This document shows, piece by piece, positions 7,764 through 15,159 of a stretch of DNA of 64,000 bases. The notes beneath the pieces are model-generated. The model had not been told where the DNA came from and ran no database searches. It was given only the letters and a program-made list of their open reading frames with translations. A program made the position numbers and the translations under genes. Position 1 is the stretch's first letter. Every line of letters begins with the position of its first letter. This DNA comes from Streptomyces xanthophaeus (lineage in GTDB: Bacteria > Actinomycetota > Actinomycetes > Streptomycetales > Streptomycetaceae): contig NZ_JOFT01000014.1 of the NCBI RefSeq assembly GCF_000725805.1, positions 1 to 64,000 of the forward strand. The letters are read 5' to 3'.

Positions 7764-8318
7764 CTAGCGTGTGTTGCGCCTGCCGTGGCCCTTGGCGGCG
7801 TACATCGAGGAGTCAGCCGCGGACAGGGCGTCGGTGAGGGTGGGCACCGGCAGGTTTTCGCGGTGGCAGTGGCCGACCGAGGCAGAGACCGGCAGGGTGC
7901 AGCTGTTGTGCGTGACGGGCTGGCCCAAGGCGGTCCGAAGTTGGTGGAGGCCCGACGTGCGATCCGGGTCGGTCACGATGGCGGCGAACTCGTCTCCGCC
8001 GATGCGGGCGGCGATCCCGTGGCGTCCGCACCAGCTGCTCAGCCGTTGTGCCGTGGCGGTGAGGACGGCGTCTCCGGCGGCGTGGCCGTGGGTGTCGTTG
8101 GTGGCCTTGAAGTTGTCCAGGTCGACCAGGAGCACGAACGCTCCGGGGTGCCTGGCGATGAGGCGTTCGGCGCGGGCGGTCCAACCGGCGCGGGTGTGGA
8201 GGCCGGTCAGGGGGTCGCGGCGGGCGGTGGACAGGCGGTGCCAGAGCATTCCGCCGTGCAGGGCCCAGCCCAGGGCCGGTAAGCCCGCAGCGATGACATG
8301 CGTGTCCATTCGGGTCAC
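7764..8318 (-). CDS. GGDEF-domain protein (probable diguanylate cyclase) on the AICE
   Basis: 184 aa. An N-terminal hydrophobic stretch (~8-26) may anchor it in the membrane, followed by a complete minimal GGDEF domain: DPLTGLHTRAGW (~35-46), DLDNFKATNDTHGHAAGD (~66-83) for nucleotide and metal binding, and an intact IGGDEF (GGDEF at 107-111). The RxxD inhibitory site is absent (GRHG at that position), so product feedback is unlikely. It should make cyclic di-GMP from GTP. GTG start at 8318 overlaps the stop of the upstream membrane gene (GTGA), so it is produced with the transfer/spread genes. Confidence 0.9.
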   Translation of the reverse strand: MTRMDTHVIAAGLPALGWALHGGMLWHRLSTARRDPLTGLHTRAGWTARAERLIARHPGAFVLLVDLDNFKATNDTHGHAAGDAVLTATAQRLSSWCGRHGIAARIGGDEFAAIVTDPDRTSGLHQLRTALGQPVTHNSCTLPVSASVGHCHRENLPVPTLTDALSAADSSMYAAKGHGRRNTR

Positions 8319-8644
8319 CGGCCCCTCTGAAGGTCCTTGACGAGCAGCCGCAGGACCACCGCGATCACGGCGACGGAGACGCCGGTGATGGCGACCGCCA
8401 GGAGCATCGAGACGAGGACAGCGCCGACGACGAGGACGACAGCACCACCGCCGGCGGCGAGGGCGACCACGCTGCCGGGGGTGAGCTGGACCGCGGTGCG
8501 GGCCGGGGCTACGGGCACCGAGGCCGAGTCGTGGCGGTCGCGGGCCATCGGCGCGGACTCACGGTGCTCGACGCCGGAAGGCTGTACGAGCGGGGAGACG
8601 ATGCCGGTCGGGAGCGGGTTGACCGGGATGCGCGGTCGGAGCAT
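8315..8644 (-). CDS. Small membrane protein of the AICE spread region
   Basis: 109 aa: a ~50-residue hydrophilic N-terminus, then a long hydrophobic region (~55-100; VVALAAGGGAVVLVVGAV followed by LLAVAITGVSVAVIAVV) able to form two membrane helices, and a short basic tail. Position and character resemble the small Spd proteins that help conjugated DNA move between hyphal compartments. No conserved motif was recognised, so the role is inferred from context. Confidence 0.7.
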   Translation of the reverse strand: MLRPRIPVNPLPTGIVSPLVQPSGVEHRESAPMARDRHDSASVPVAPARTAVQLTPGSVVALAAGGGAVVLVVGAVLVSMLLAVAITGVSVAVIAVVLRLLVKDLQRGR

Positions 8645-8656
8645 GGCGGGCTCTCC

Positions 8657-8812
8657 CTACTTGGTGATCGGGTCGAGGAGCGGGGCAAGGAAGCTGTCGG
8701 CGAGGAGGTAGCCGCCGATGAGGAGCACGGCCACGAGCCACAGCGGCGGGCGGATGAGCTTGTAGCCGAGGAAGCCGACGACGATCAGGGCGAGCCACAG
8801 CGGTACGTCCAT
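8657..8812 (-). CDS. Two-helix small membrane protein (51 aa), spread region
   Basis: Start ATG at 8812 follows AAAGGAG. The product MDVPLWLALIVVGFLGYKL... is almost entirely hydrophobic, with two predicted membrane helices separated by RPP. The longer open frame upstream is Arg/Pro-rich and not credible. Likely a Spd-type spread protein by neighbourhood. Confidence 0.7.
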   Translation of the reverse strand: MDVPLWLALIVVGFLGYKLIRPPLWLVAVLLIGGYLLADSFLAPLLDPITK

Positions 8813-8832
8813 GACGCGGGTCTCCTTTGTGA

Positions 8833-9021
8833 TCAGCGCGCTTTGCAGCGGTGGGTCCGGGCGGCGAGTTCGGCGGCGGCGCGGGTGAGGTAGTCGGCGG
8901 AGAAGTCGCAGCCGGGGGCGGTGCATACGGCGGTGTGCCGGGTGCGGCCGCGGCCGTCGTGGTGGGTGCCGACCTGCACCGGGCCGATGCGGATCACGTG
9001 GTGGAAGCGGTTCGGGCGCAC
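8833..9021 (-). CDS. Mobile element transfer protein-like (62 aa)
   Basis: GTG start at 9021 with a strong AGGAAAGGAGG upstream. The product contains IRIGPVQVGTHHDGRGR, then CTAPGCDFSADY and ends HRCKAR. The Cys/His arrangement (CxxxxC ... HxC) suggests a single zinc site. I recognise the pattern from small Streptomyces proteins annotated as mobile element transfer proteins next to spread genes; the biochemical role is unknown. Confidence 0.8.
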   Translation of the reverse strand: MRPNRFHHVIRIGPVQVGTHHDGRGRTRHTAVCTAPGCDFSADYLTRAAAELAARTHRCKAR

Positions 9022-9042
9022 GGGTCTGTCCCTCCTTTCCTG

Positions 9043-9729
9043 TCAGGCGAGTTGGACGGCGATGGCGTCCGCCAGCGCGGGCGGGACACCGAGACGGCTC
9101 CGCAGAGTCGCCGAGTCGATCGGGGACCCGGTCTGTGCCTGGTGGGCGTCCGCGATCTTCTGGGCGTGGTCAAGCAGAGCGGGCGGAACCGGCAGCGCGG
9201 GCCGGTCCCGAGCAGGCTCCGGCGGTCCGGGCTGAGGCGGTGCGGGCTGCGGAGCAGGTTCGGCCGGCGGCAGCTCGGGAGCCGGTTCCGGGGCACGCTC
9301 CACGGTCACGTCAGGGACGGGCTCGACCTCGGCCTGGTCCGTGGGCTCCGGCTCCGGCTCGCGGACCGGGGCAGAGGCATGAGCCAGCAGGGTGCCGCCG
9401 AGGAAGGCGAGCGCGGGCCAGCCAGCGACGAGGATGCGCAGCCAGGGCGGGACGTTGTTCAGGTCGAGCAGTCCGGCCGTGGCGACGTTGGCGCCGAGCG
9501 ACGCGACCAGGGCGATGGCGAACCAGAGCCATGCGTCGCGGTTCTCGGTGTCGGTGCGCATCCGGCGCCATGCGGCGACCAGGAGCAGGTCGACGCTGAC
9601 CGGGTAGGCCCACGCCTTCCAGCCGTCCTGTCCTGCCGCTGCTGCCAGGTCGTGCAGGTGGGCGAAGGACAGGGCACCGGCGATGACGGCCTGGATGAGT
9701 ACGGCGTCGAGGCGGAGGGTGCGGGACAC
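9043..9729 (-). CDS. DUF2637-type spread protein (SpdB-like)
   Basis: 228 aa, GTG start with an excellent GGAAGGAGGTGA site. The N-terminal half has the DUF2637 pattern, several membrane helices with HDLAAAAGQDGWKAWAYP and VDLLLVAAW. A Glu/Pro-rich linker (~120-185) leads to a C-terminal helix-turn-helix-like segment (~195-228, TLRSRLGVPPALADAIAVQ). Proteins of this type on Streptomyces plasmids act in intramycelial spread after conjugation. Confidence 0.82.
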   Translation of the reverse strand: MSRTLRLDAVLIQAVIAGALSFAHLHDLAAAAGQDGWKAWAYPVSVDLLLVAAWRRMRTDTENRDAWLWFAIALVASLGANVATAGLLDLNNVPPWLRILVAGWPALAFLGGTLLAHASAPVREPEPEPTDQAEVEPVPDVTVERAPEPAPELPPAEPAPQPAPPQPGPPEPARDRPALPVPPALLDHAQKIADAHQAQTGSPIDSATLRSRLGVPPALADAIAVQLA

Positions 9730-9751
9730 GGGTCACCTCCTTCCAAGGGGG

Positions 9752-9779
9752 CCGGTGCCGAGCTGTCTTCCGGCACCGG
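9752..9779. terminator. Hairpin between tra and the spread genes
   Basis: Perfect 9-bp stem CCGGTGCCG / CGGCACCGG with a 10-nt loop in the 114-bp gap between the tra stop and the spd start. Could act as partial terminator, mRNA stabiliser or protein site. Confidence 0.5.
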
Positions 9780-9843
9780 TTCGGGCATGGGTCGGGTAGG
9801 GACCTGGCGCGAGACGGCCGCGCCGACCAAAGGGAGAGAAGTG

Positions 9844-11193
9844 CTAATCCGCGGCCGGAATCGGCTTCACGAGCGGAACGGACCCGGCAGCCGGAGCCAC
9901 GGCAGGGATCACCGGCCGGAACGGGGCCAGGGCGGGAAGGGCCGGGGTCAGGTGCGCGAACTGGGCGCAGGCTGCGGCGGCTTCCTCCGCGCTCAGCTCC
10001 GGGGTGCGGATACGGGACCAGCCCCCGGAGGAGTCACCGGCCACCGCGACGCCGGGCTTGTCGGGCGGGATCGTCGTCACGGCGACAACCGCGTCCGGGG
10101 CAATGTCGCCCAGGCCCATGTCTGCGGTCTGCTTGTCATTCACCCGATGGACCACGCGGCCGGTGAGCTGGGCCCGGAGCGTGGTGGCTCCCTTGCCCAG
10201 TTCGGAACCGAAGCGCTGGCCGCAGATTTCCAGGTAGATGCCGGCAGCGCGAGCCATCTGCCCGAGGCGGATCATCTGCATGACCATCCGGTCCCGGCGC
10301 TCCTCGTCCTTCTTCACCGCCACAAGGAACAGCTCCGCCACCTCATCGACGAGCAGCACGATGGGCACCGGCCGGACCTCTTCGGGCAGGGCCCACAGAT
10401 CGGCGGCCCCGTACTCGCTCAGCAGGTCGAAGCGGGATTCCATCTCGTCCACGAGCGCGTCCAGGAGTCCGGATGCCTCCTCCGGCGTGACGGCGAGCGC
10501 CGAGAGACGCGGCGCATACCGGCGCTGTTCGACTCCCCGCTTGCAGTCGATCCCGACCAGGGCGACCCGCAGCCGGGCCAGCCCGGCGATCAGGTTCCGC
10601 AGATACATCGTCTTGCCCGACTGGTTAGCGCCGAGCGTCAGCGCGTGAGGGACCTTGAGGTAGTCCCTGACAAACGCAGTGCCGTCATCCCGGAGCGCGA
10701 CCGGAACCACCATCTGACCAGTCGGCCGCCGACGCGGCATCTTCACCCGCCGCAGCACGTCGTAGCCGGTCATCCGCAGCTCTACGAACCCGGGCCTGGT
10801 CTCGATGACGCGGACGGAGTGGACACCCCAGGCGTGCCGCAGCCGTTCCGAGGCCGCGATCACGTCGGAGGGCTCCAGCCCGGCCGGAAGACGCAAGGTG
10901 ACCCGCATCCCGGTCGAGGACCCCCGTACCCCGCGAACCTTCGGAGGAACAGGCTGCACGTCACTGCGGCGGGCGACGTTACGGACCAGGAACGCCCGCA
11001 GGCGGGACGGCTGCACCGTCAGCCCGCACACGTCCATCGTGGCCCGGTAGCTCGCTGCGAACCGCACACAGGCCGCAGGCAGACCGGCCACGGACCAGAA
11101 GAGGCGCGGCGCACGGTGCTTCGCGTATCCGAGACCACCGCCCACACCGGCCAGCGGGACGCCGACCTCCCATAAGGTCGTCAGGTCGGCCAC
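9844..11193 (-). CDS. traSA: FtsK/SpoIIIE-type conjugative DNA translocase (TraSA/TraB family)
   Basis: 449 aa. An N-terminal hydrophobic patch (~8-48) is followed by the motor domain with Walker A GANQSGKT (188-195) and Walker B IVLLVDE (278-284). In Streptomyces one such ATPase moves double-stranded plasmid DNA between cells without a relaxase. The C-terminal ~60 residues are Ala/Pro-rich; a winged-helix DNA-recognition domain is not obvious by eye. GTG start is 2 bp after the stop of the SCO3933-like gene, so the two are coupled. Expression is probably shut by the divergent GntR repressor, since Tra is usually toxic when unrepressed. Confidence 0.92.
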   Translation of the reverse strand: MADLTTLWEVGVPLAGVGGGLGYAKHRAPRLFWSVAGLPAACVRFAASYRATMDVCGLTVQPSRLRAFLVRNVARRSDVQPVPPKVRGVRGSSTGMRVTLRLPAGLEPSDVIAASERLRHAWGVHSVRVIETRPGFVELRMTGYDVLRRVKMPRRRPTGQMVVPVALRDDGTAFVRDYLKVPHALTLGANQSGKTMYLRNLIAGLARLRVALVGIDCKRGVEQRRYAPRLSALAVTPEEASGLLDALVDEMESRFDLLSEYGAADLWALPEEVRPVPIVLLVDEVAELFLVAVKKDEERRDRMVMQMIRLGQMARAAGIYLEICGQRFGSELGKGATTLRAQLTGRVVHRVNDKQTADMGLGDIAPDAVVAVTTIPPDKPGVAVAGDSSGGWSRIRTPELSAEEAAAACAQFAHLTPALPALAPFRPVIPAVAPAAGSVPLVKPIPAAD

Positions 11194-11195
11194 GG

Positions 11196-11525
11196 TCAGG
11201 CCCCGGCCGTGAGGGCGACGGCACGGAACGAGATGCCGTGCCGGGTCTGCCCGTTGAACGTGTTCTCCCAGTCCCGCGCCTTCAGCCCGATCACCGACAC
11301 CGGCATACCCGGCACCAGCCCCTCGGGGAGACCCGTCTCCGGCACGGTCACCTGGTAGAGGTTGCCCTCCCCCTCGTCCGAGATCAGCAGGCCCACCGTG
11401 GACAGCCCGGCACCGGTCTCCCGGTCCATCGCACGCTCACCGGTCTGCTTGCTCACGAGCTTCGGGGTCGGAGCCGTGGCCACGAACACCACAGCGGTCG
11501 ACGTGTCTACCTTGAACGACGGCAT
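11196..11525 (-). CDS. SCO3933-family regulatory protein
   Basis: 109-aa soluble protein (MPSFKVDTSTAVVFVA...) with beta-rich sequence and no membrane segment. Homologues sit immediately upstream of tra on many Streptomyces integrated elements and are catalogued as the SCO3933 family, with a presumed regulatory role that is not proven. It is the first gene of the long minus-strand operon, and its promoter faces the GntR gene across an array of palindromes. Confidence 0.78.
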   Translation of the reverse strand: MPSFKVDTSTAVVFVATAPTPKLVSKQTGERAMDRETGAGLSTVGLLISDEGEGNLYQVTVPETGLPEGLVPGMPVSVIGLKARDWENTFNGQTRHGISFRAVALTAGA

Positions 11526-11559
11526 GGTTCTCCTTCAGAGATGCCAGCAGGAAGCTAGA

Positions 11560-11666
11560 TGACCAACTTGGCTAGCCCGGTTGGTCACATCTCGAAGGTA
11601 GGAGAGATGGCTAGCCATGTCAACAACATGACTGGCATGACTGTCCTGCCTCATAGGGGTCCCCTA
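11560..11666. promoter_or_regulatory. Divergent promoter with palindromic operators (candidate GntR/Kor sites)
   Basis: Three inverted repeats lie between the divergent genes: 11560-11587 (TGACCAAC arms, centre TTGGCTAGCCCG), 11607-11618 (perfect ATGGCTAGCCAT) and 11654-11666 (TAGGGG-T-CCCCTA), plus a direct repeat CATGACT/CATGACT near 11628-11643. The first two share the core GGCTAGCC. The third ends 10 bases before the GntR ATG, which has no clear ribosome-binding site, hinting at a leaderless or autorepressed transcript. Confidence 0.65.
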
Positions 11667-11676
11667 CCATCGACCC

Positions 11677-12543
11677 ATGACCTTCGTCCCCGAGCCCCTC
11701 GACCCAGATGACGACCGAGCCCCGTACGAGCAGGTAGCGAGCAGCCTCAGCGCGGCCATCCGCACGCGGAAGCTGGGCCCCGGCGAGAAGCTCCCGTCGC
11801 ACGCGAAGCTGACGGAGCACTACGGGTTCGCTCGGGCGACGATCCAGCGCGCACTGCGCGACCTCGAAGACGAGGGCCTGGTGGTCTCTCGCAAGGGCAG
11901 CGGCGTCTACGTCCGCAACCGGACCGAGCGGCCGGCGGGCCTGCGCCCGTACGTCGAGCAGGCGTTCTCCAAGGACCGCGTGACGATCGACTTCGCCGGG
12001 TTCTCCAGCGAGACGCTGCACGGGGCGCTTCAGGAGCCGCTCGACAAGATCCGGGTCGGGCGCCTCACGCCGTCGAGCATCACCATGCGGATACTCGTCC
12101 CGGACATGTCTGTGCCCCAGGCCGCGCCGGTGCGCAAGGATGACGGCGCGGACGACAAGCGGCTCCGCGACCGCATGCACGACATCATGGTCAGCTACAC
12201 CCGCAGCATCCGGGACGCCATCGCCGAGCTAGAGCACCTGGGACTGGTCGCCGAGACGCAGATCAGCGTCCGCGTCCACAGCGGTACGCAGTTCTTCAAG
12301 CTCTACGTGATCAATGATGAAGACGCGTTCTTCGGGTACTACCCGATCCGCCCCAACAAGGTCGTCGCCCAGGGCGAGACGATCGAGATTTACGACCTCG
12401 TGGGCAAGGACGCCACGCTCTTCCACCACTCGATCAACGACGGCGAGTCCTCCAGCGGAGCGCAGCAGGTCCAGCAGGCCCGCATGTGGTTCGACAGCGT
12501 GTGGGAGACCATCGGAAGGGACTTCGACCTTGACGCACGATGA
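11677..12543 (+). CDS. GntR-family transcriptional repressor (KorSA-like)
   Basis: 288 aa. Residues ~12-80 form a GntR winged helix-turn-helix (APYEQVASSLSAAIR, then LPSHAKLTEHYGFARATIQR and GLVVSRKGSGVYV). The remaining ~200 residues are an uncharacterised C-terminal domain. Located like KorSA of pSAM2, divergent from the transfer operon, so it probably represses tra and itself through the palindromes at 11560-11666. The 3' end overlaps the HAD phosphatase start by 14 bp. Confidence 0.88.
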   Translation: MTFVPEPLDPDDDRAPYEQVASSLSAAIRTRKLGPGEKLPSHAKLTEHYGFARATIQRALRDLEDEGLVVSRKGSGVYVRNRTERPAGLRPYVEQAFSKDRVTIDFAGFSSETLHGALQEPLDKIRVGRLTPSSITMRILVPDMSVPQAAPVRKDDGADDKRLRDRMHDIMVSYTRSIRDAIAELEHLGLVAETQISVRVHSGTQFFKLYVINDEDAFFGYYPIRPNKVVAQGETIEIYDLVGKDATLFHHSINDGESSSGAQQVQQARMWFDSVWETIGRDFDLDAR

Positions 12544-13222
12544 CCGGCTCTCTGGGACTCTTGCGAACGCGCGCGTCGTCTTCTTCGACTTCGACGGGCC
12601 CATGTGCGACGTGTTCGCCGGGTTGCCCGCTCCCAAGGTCGCCGAGCAGCTGACTGCCCTGCTCTCATCCGTGGACCAGGCAGCGGGCGCCAAGGCTGCC
12701 GAGACCGACGATCCGATCGAGGTCTTGCGCATCGCCCACGAAGCAGGGGCCGCCATCGGCCAGGAGGTAGAACGTGCGCTGACGGAGGCAGAGGTCGAGG
12801 CTGTTGCCGTGGCCGGGCCGCCGACCGCGGGAGCGGTGGAAGCCCTCCGGGCGACGCGGACGTCTGGGCGGGTGGCGGTGGTGGTGAGCAACAACTCCGC
12901 TGACTGCGTCAGGCGCTTCGTGGAGCTGCACGGTTTGGGTGAGTACGTAATGGGGATCGTCGGCCGACCCTCTGGGCAGCCCCACCTGATGAAGCCGAAC
13001 CCGTATCCGCTCATCACCGCGGCCGAGCAGGCGCACATGGACGTCACGCACTGCACGCTGATCGGTGACTCGCTCACGGACATCCAGGCCGCTCATGCAG
13101 CCGGTACGACGGTCATCGGCTACGCCAACAAGCCTCACAAGGCCGCCCTGTTCGCTGGCGCGGGAGCCAACGCCGTTACCGATGACATGCAGGCCATCGC
13201 CGAGGCACTCATCACGGCGTAG
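12530..13222 (+). CDS. HAD-superfamily phosphatase
   Basis: 230 aa from a TTG at 12530, chosen because GGAAGGG lies ~9 bases upstream. The next in-frame start would remove the catalytic motif. HAD motifs are intact: FFDFDGPM (nucleophile Asp), VVVSNNSA (motif II), KPNPYPL (motif III Lys) and IGDSLTDIQAA (motif IV). The substrate is unknown. It is coupled to the GntR repressor in the place where pSAM2 carries the Nudix gene pif; a comparable role is possible but unproven. Confidence 0.85.
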   Translation: MTHDDRLSGTLANARVVFFDFDGPMCDVFAGLPAPKVAEQLTALLSSVDQAAGAKAAETDDPIEVLRIAHEAGAAIGQEVERALTEAEVEAVAVAGPPTAGAVEALRATRTSGRVAVVVSNNSADCVRRFVELHGLGEYVMGIVGRPSGQPHLMKPNPYPLITAAEQAHMDVTHCTLIGDSLTDIQAAHAAGTTVIGYANKPHKAALFAGAGANAVTDDMQAIAEALITA

Positions 13223-13702
13223 CCGAAGGAGCAGGGCGGACCTGTTACAGGTTTCTCTACCTCATCAAGCACCCGGCTGCGCTCCGCTCCGCCGGGCGGG
13301 CTTCCCGGCTCCGCTCGGGGCGACGCTCCTGCCTGCGGCCCGCTCCGCCCCCGCTGCGCCGACGCCCGCCCCTGCGACTGGGATAGGCCCAAAGGCATGA
13401 GTCAAGCCCTACGGACCGCCGGTGCCACCACTCACCGACATGCCTCCGGCGGGGGCGCTCCGACTCCGGGATGGCGGGGGCACCGCTGGCGGGTGCGACC
13501 CGTGGAGGGTTGAGGCGGGGAACTCCCATCCCATCTGCCATCGGCCCAGGACAAGCCGAGCAGACACGGCACCGGGCGTCCAGGTCGTTCGTACAGTGGC
13601 GCGCTCCACCTGGACGCCCGGCACCGCGTCCGCTCCACATACGTGTGGGCCGACGGCAGACGGGATGGGAGTTGGGGGTAAGTGGTGGTGACCGAGGGCG
13701 CC
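13223..13702. other. 480-bp non-coding region of the AICE
   Basis: No open frame here has a plausible protein or start site. The left part (13265-13385) is rich in GCTCCGC-type repeats. The right part holds the large nested inverted repeat at 13521-13673. A cis-acting function (origin or transfer site) is more likely than a gene. Confidence 0.6.
13521..13673. repeat. Large nested inverted repeat (possible replication or transfer origin)
   Basis: Outer arms 13521-13548 and 13646-13673 match at 26 of 28 positions (AACTCCCATCCC...GGCCCA). Inner arms 13572-13585 and 13608-13621 are perfect (CCGGGCGTCCAGGT). A 22-nt apex CGTTCGTACAGTGGC... separates the inner arms. The compensated 28-bp arms imply selection for a folded DNA or RNA structure. 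Confidence 0.8.
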
Positions 13703-14233
13703 CTAGGGTGCCGGTTCGTCGATCTCGCTGAACCCAAGGGTGGCCCTTGCCTCTCCGAAGAATGCCTCAAGAGCGCGATCCGTCCCGTAGGTATCGAGGT
13801 AGCCGAACTTGAGATCGCTAGGTTCATCAGTCGGCCGAGGAATCGTAAGTGCTCTTACAAGCTTCCTTTCAACGGAAAGCAGTCGGTTATGAGCATCTTG
13901 GAACCGCTCAACCATGGCCAGCGGTCCGACCAAAGAGACTGCCGCAGTGCAGGAGAGTCCTTCGCGACGTAGTTCAGTTGCTCCACGCCGTACGTCACGA
14001 AGATCCTCTTCCCCCGCGTTCCAGCCCAGAACAGTCCAGTTGTTCAGCTGGGCCAGATACGCCATCAGGTGCTCGCCACACCGGGCATACGTATCGCGTC
14101 GCAGCTGCTCAATCCGAGCCTTCTGCTGGTCGAGGGATTGCTGTTTCAGCTGACTGCGACCCGCCAGCCAGGTAAGGATGCCGGTGATCAGGCTTGCTGC
14201 CAGCGCAGCACCTGCCGCAAGTAACGCGCTCAA
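13703..14233 (-). CDS. Membrane-anchored coiled-coil protein, AICE cargo
   Basis: TTG at 14233 is preferred because GGGGAGGGG sits six to seven bases upstream. A further in-frame TTG at 14254 would place that site inside the gene. The 176-aa product has one N-terminal membrane helix (ALLAAGAALAASLITGILTWL), then a Gln/Lys/Arg-rich helix likely to form a coiled coil (SQLKQQSLDQQKARIEQLRR) and a soluble helical region. Similar single-pass proteins are common in Streptomyces; no function is recognised. Confidence 0.75.
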   Translation of the reverse strand: MSALLAAGAALAASLITGILTWLAGRSQLKQQSLDQQKARIEQLRRDTYARCGEHLMAYLAQLNNWTVLGWNAGEEDLRDVRRGATELRREGLSCTAAVSLVGPLAMVERFQDAHNRLLSVERKLVRALTIPRPTDEPSDLKFGYLDTYGTDRALEAFFGEARATLGFSEIDEPAP

Positions 14234-14493
14234 GACGTTCCCCTCCCCGCACAACGGTTAGTGCTCAGGAGTAAAGCAGTGAGACACGGGGGTCAACCGG
14301 TTCCATGTGTTGGCTGCCAGTCAGCACCACTGTCCTGATCCCGAGGGCAGCACGGTTCTGGGAGGGTCGACCGGCTAGAGCTACGGATCAGAAGGTCACA
14401 CCAATGGGACACAGTTCGGTCCTACGCCAGACCGTCTCGGCCTCAGCAATACCTGGTTCCCGGCTGACCAGGCGGGCGCTACCGCCTCGGCCG

Positions 14494-14808
14494 TTACCGG
14501 CCTGGCTTCCAATCCGTATCGAGGATGGCGGCATGCACAGCAGCAGCGATCATCGTGATCGAGAGAACGCCGCCTACCCAGTTCTTCGGGTTGCCGACGA
14601 TTGAACCCAGGAATGCCGTTCCGTAGATGATCACCGCATACGCCGCCGGCACAGCCATGCTGACGACACGCTTCTTGGCTGCGATGAAAAACAGAGGCGG
14701 TGCGAGAAGGCCTGCCGTCGCTACGACCGCGATGACCCAGACCACCTTGTGCACTGTGCTTGCGTACATGCGAGCCTGGATGGGCGCGTTGATGTATGGA
14801 TTCGTCAT
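14494..14808 (-). CDS. Small multi-spanning membrane protein, AICE cargo
   Basis: ATG at 14808 with AGGGGG upstream; 104 aa. Three or four hydrophobic helices (VVWVIAVVATAGLLAPPLFF; VSMAVPAAYAVIIYGTAFLG; VGGVLSITMIAAAVHAAIL) follow a short polar N-terminus MTNPYINAPIQ. The GC content of this gene and the preceding gap is visibly lower than the chromosome, as expected for acquired cargo. Function unknown. Confidence 0.7.
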   Translation of the reverse strand: MTNPYINAPIQARMYASTVHKVVWVIAVVATAGLLAPPLFFIAAKKRVVSMAVPAAYAVIIYGTAFLGSIVGNPKNWVGGVLSITMIAAAVHAAILDTDWKPGR

Positions 14809-15083
14809 GGTTCCCCCTGGCTTCACAGATGCCTAGTGTGACCCACGACACCCGCAGTCCGAAGGGGTTTCGAACGATCCGCGGAGCGAACCTCAGCGCT
14901 CGCTTGACTGGTGTAGGCCGTCTACTGCCGTCCCCACAAGGCGGCTTGGCGGTCGCATGCCAGTCGCGTGCCAGATACGGGGGGCAACAGCAGTCAATGG
15001 CTGGTCTCGCAACGAGCCCCAGGGGGCGCGCCGACACTCGTTTCCCCTGGCCAGAGAGGCACAAGGGGCTCGAAGATCTGTGA

Positions 15084-15129
15084 TTCCCAAGCTTATAGCG
15101 CGGGTTCGATTCCCGTCATCCGCTCCATT
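15084..15129. repeat. attR: truncated tRNA-Gly 3' half
   Basis: Exact copy of 4325-4370, starting in the anticodon loop sequence. The 5' half of a tRNA is missing, so this is an attachment site and not a second tRNA. The adjacent terminator copy is at 15133-15159. The 275 bases before it (14809-15083) show no gene. Confidence 0.93.
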
Positions 15130-15132
15130 ACA

Positions 15133-15159
15133 AAGCCCCAGGTCAGCGACCTGGGGCTT
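15133..15159. terminator. Duplicate tRNA terminator at attR
   Basis: Same AAGCCCCAGGT/ACCTGGGGCTT hairpin as at 4374-4400, duplicated as part of the extended att repeat. Confidence 0.8.

Larger units (their letters stand above)
4371..15129. mobile_element. Actinomycete integrative and conjugative element (AICE, pSAM2-like), ~10.8 kb
   Basis: Bounded by the 46-bp direct repeats and inserted at the 3' end of tRNA-Gly(CCC), which it restores. The gene set matches the AICE type: tyrosine integrase and excisionase beside attL, a RepSA-type rolling-circle initiator, small spread-like membrane proteins, an FtsK/SpoIIIE-type DNA translocase for double-stranded DNA transfer, and a divergent GntR repressor. 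Genes from 11525 down to 4420 run on the minus strand with many overlapping start/stop codons, apart from internal hairpins at 9752-9779 and 7482-7521. It looks intact, so excision and transfer are plausible. Additional cargo is a GGDEF protein, a HAD phosphatase and two membrane proteins. Confidence 0.93.

Noticed and set aside
8851..11175. A 774-codon plus-strand open frame across the AICE
   Set aside because: It is antisense to tra and the spread genes, whose products have clear motifs; the plus-strand translation is Gly/Arg/His-rich without domains. High GC keeps antisense frames open.
5369..12056. Copies of TCCGGGTC resembling TraB recognition octamers
   Set aside because: I see isolated copies inside coding genes (for example ~5369, ~7958 and ~12050), not a cluster of direct repeats as expected for a transfer site.
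13257..13640. Several overlapping open frames in the AICE non-coding region
   Set aside because: No start with a ribosome-binding site and similar open frames on both strands are explained by the inverted repeat and high GC.
15084..15127. Second tRNA gene
   Set aside because: Only the 3' half from the anticodon loop is present; it is the attR copy made by integration.
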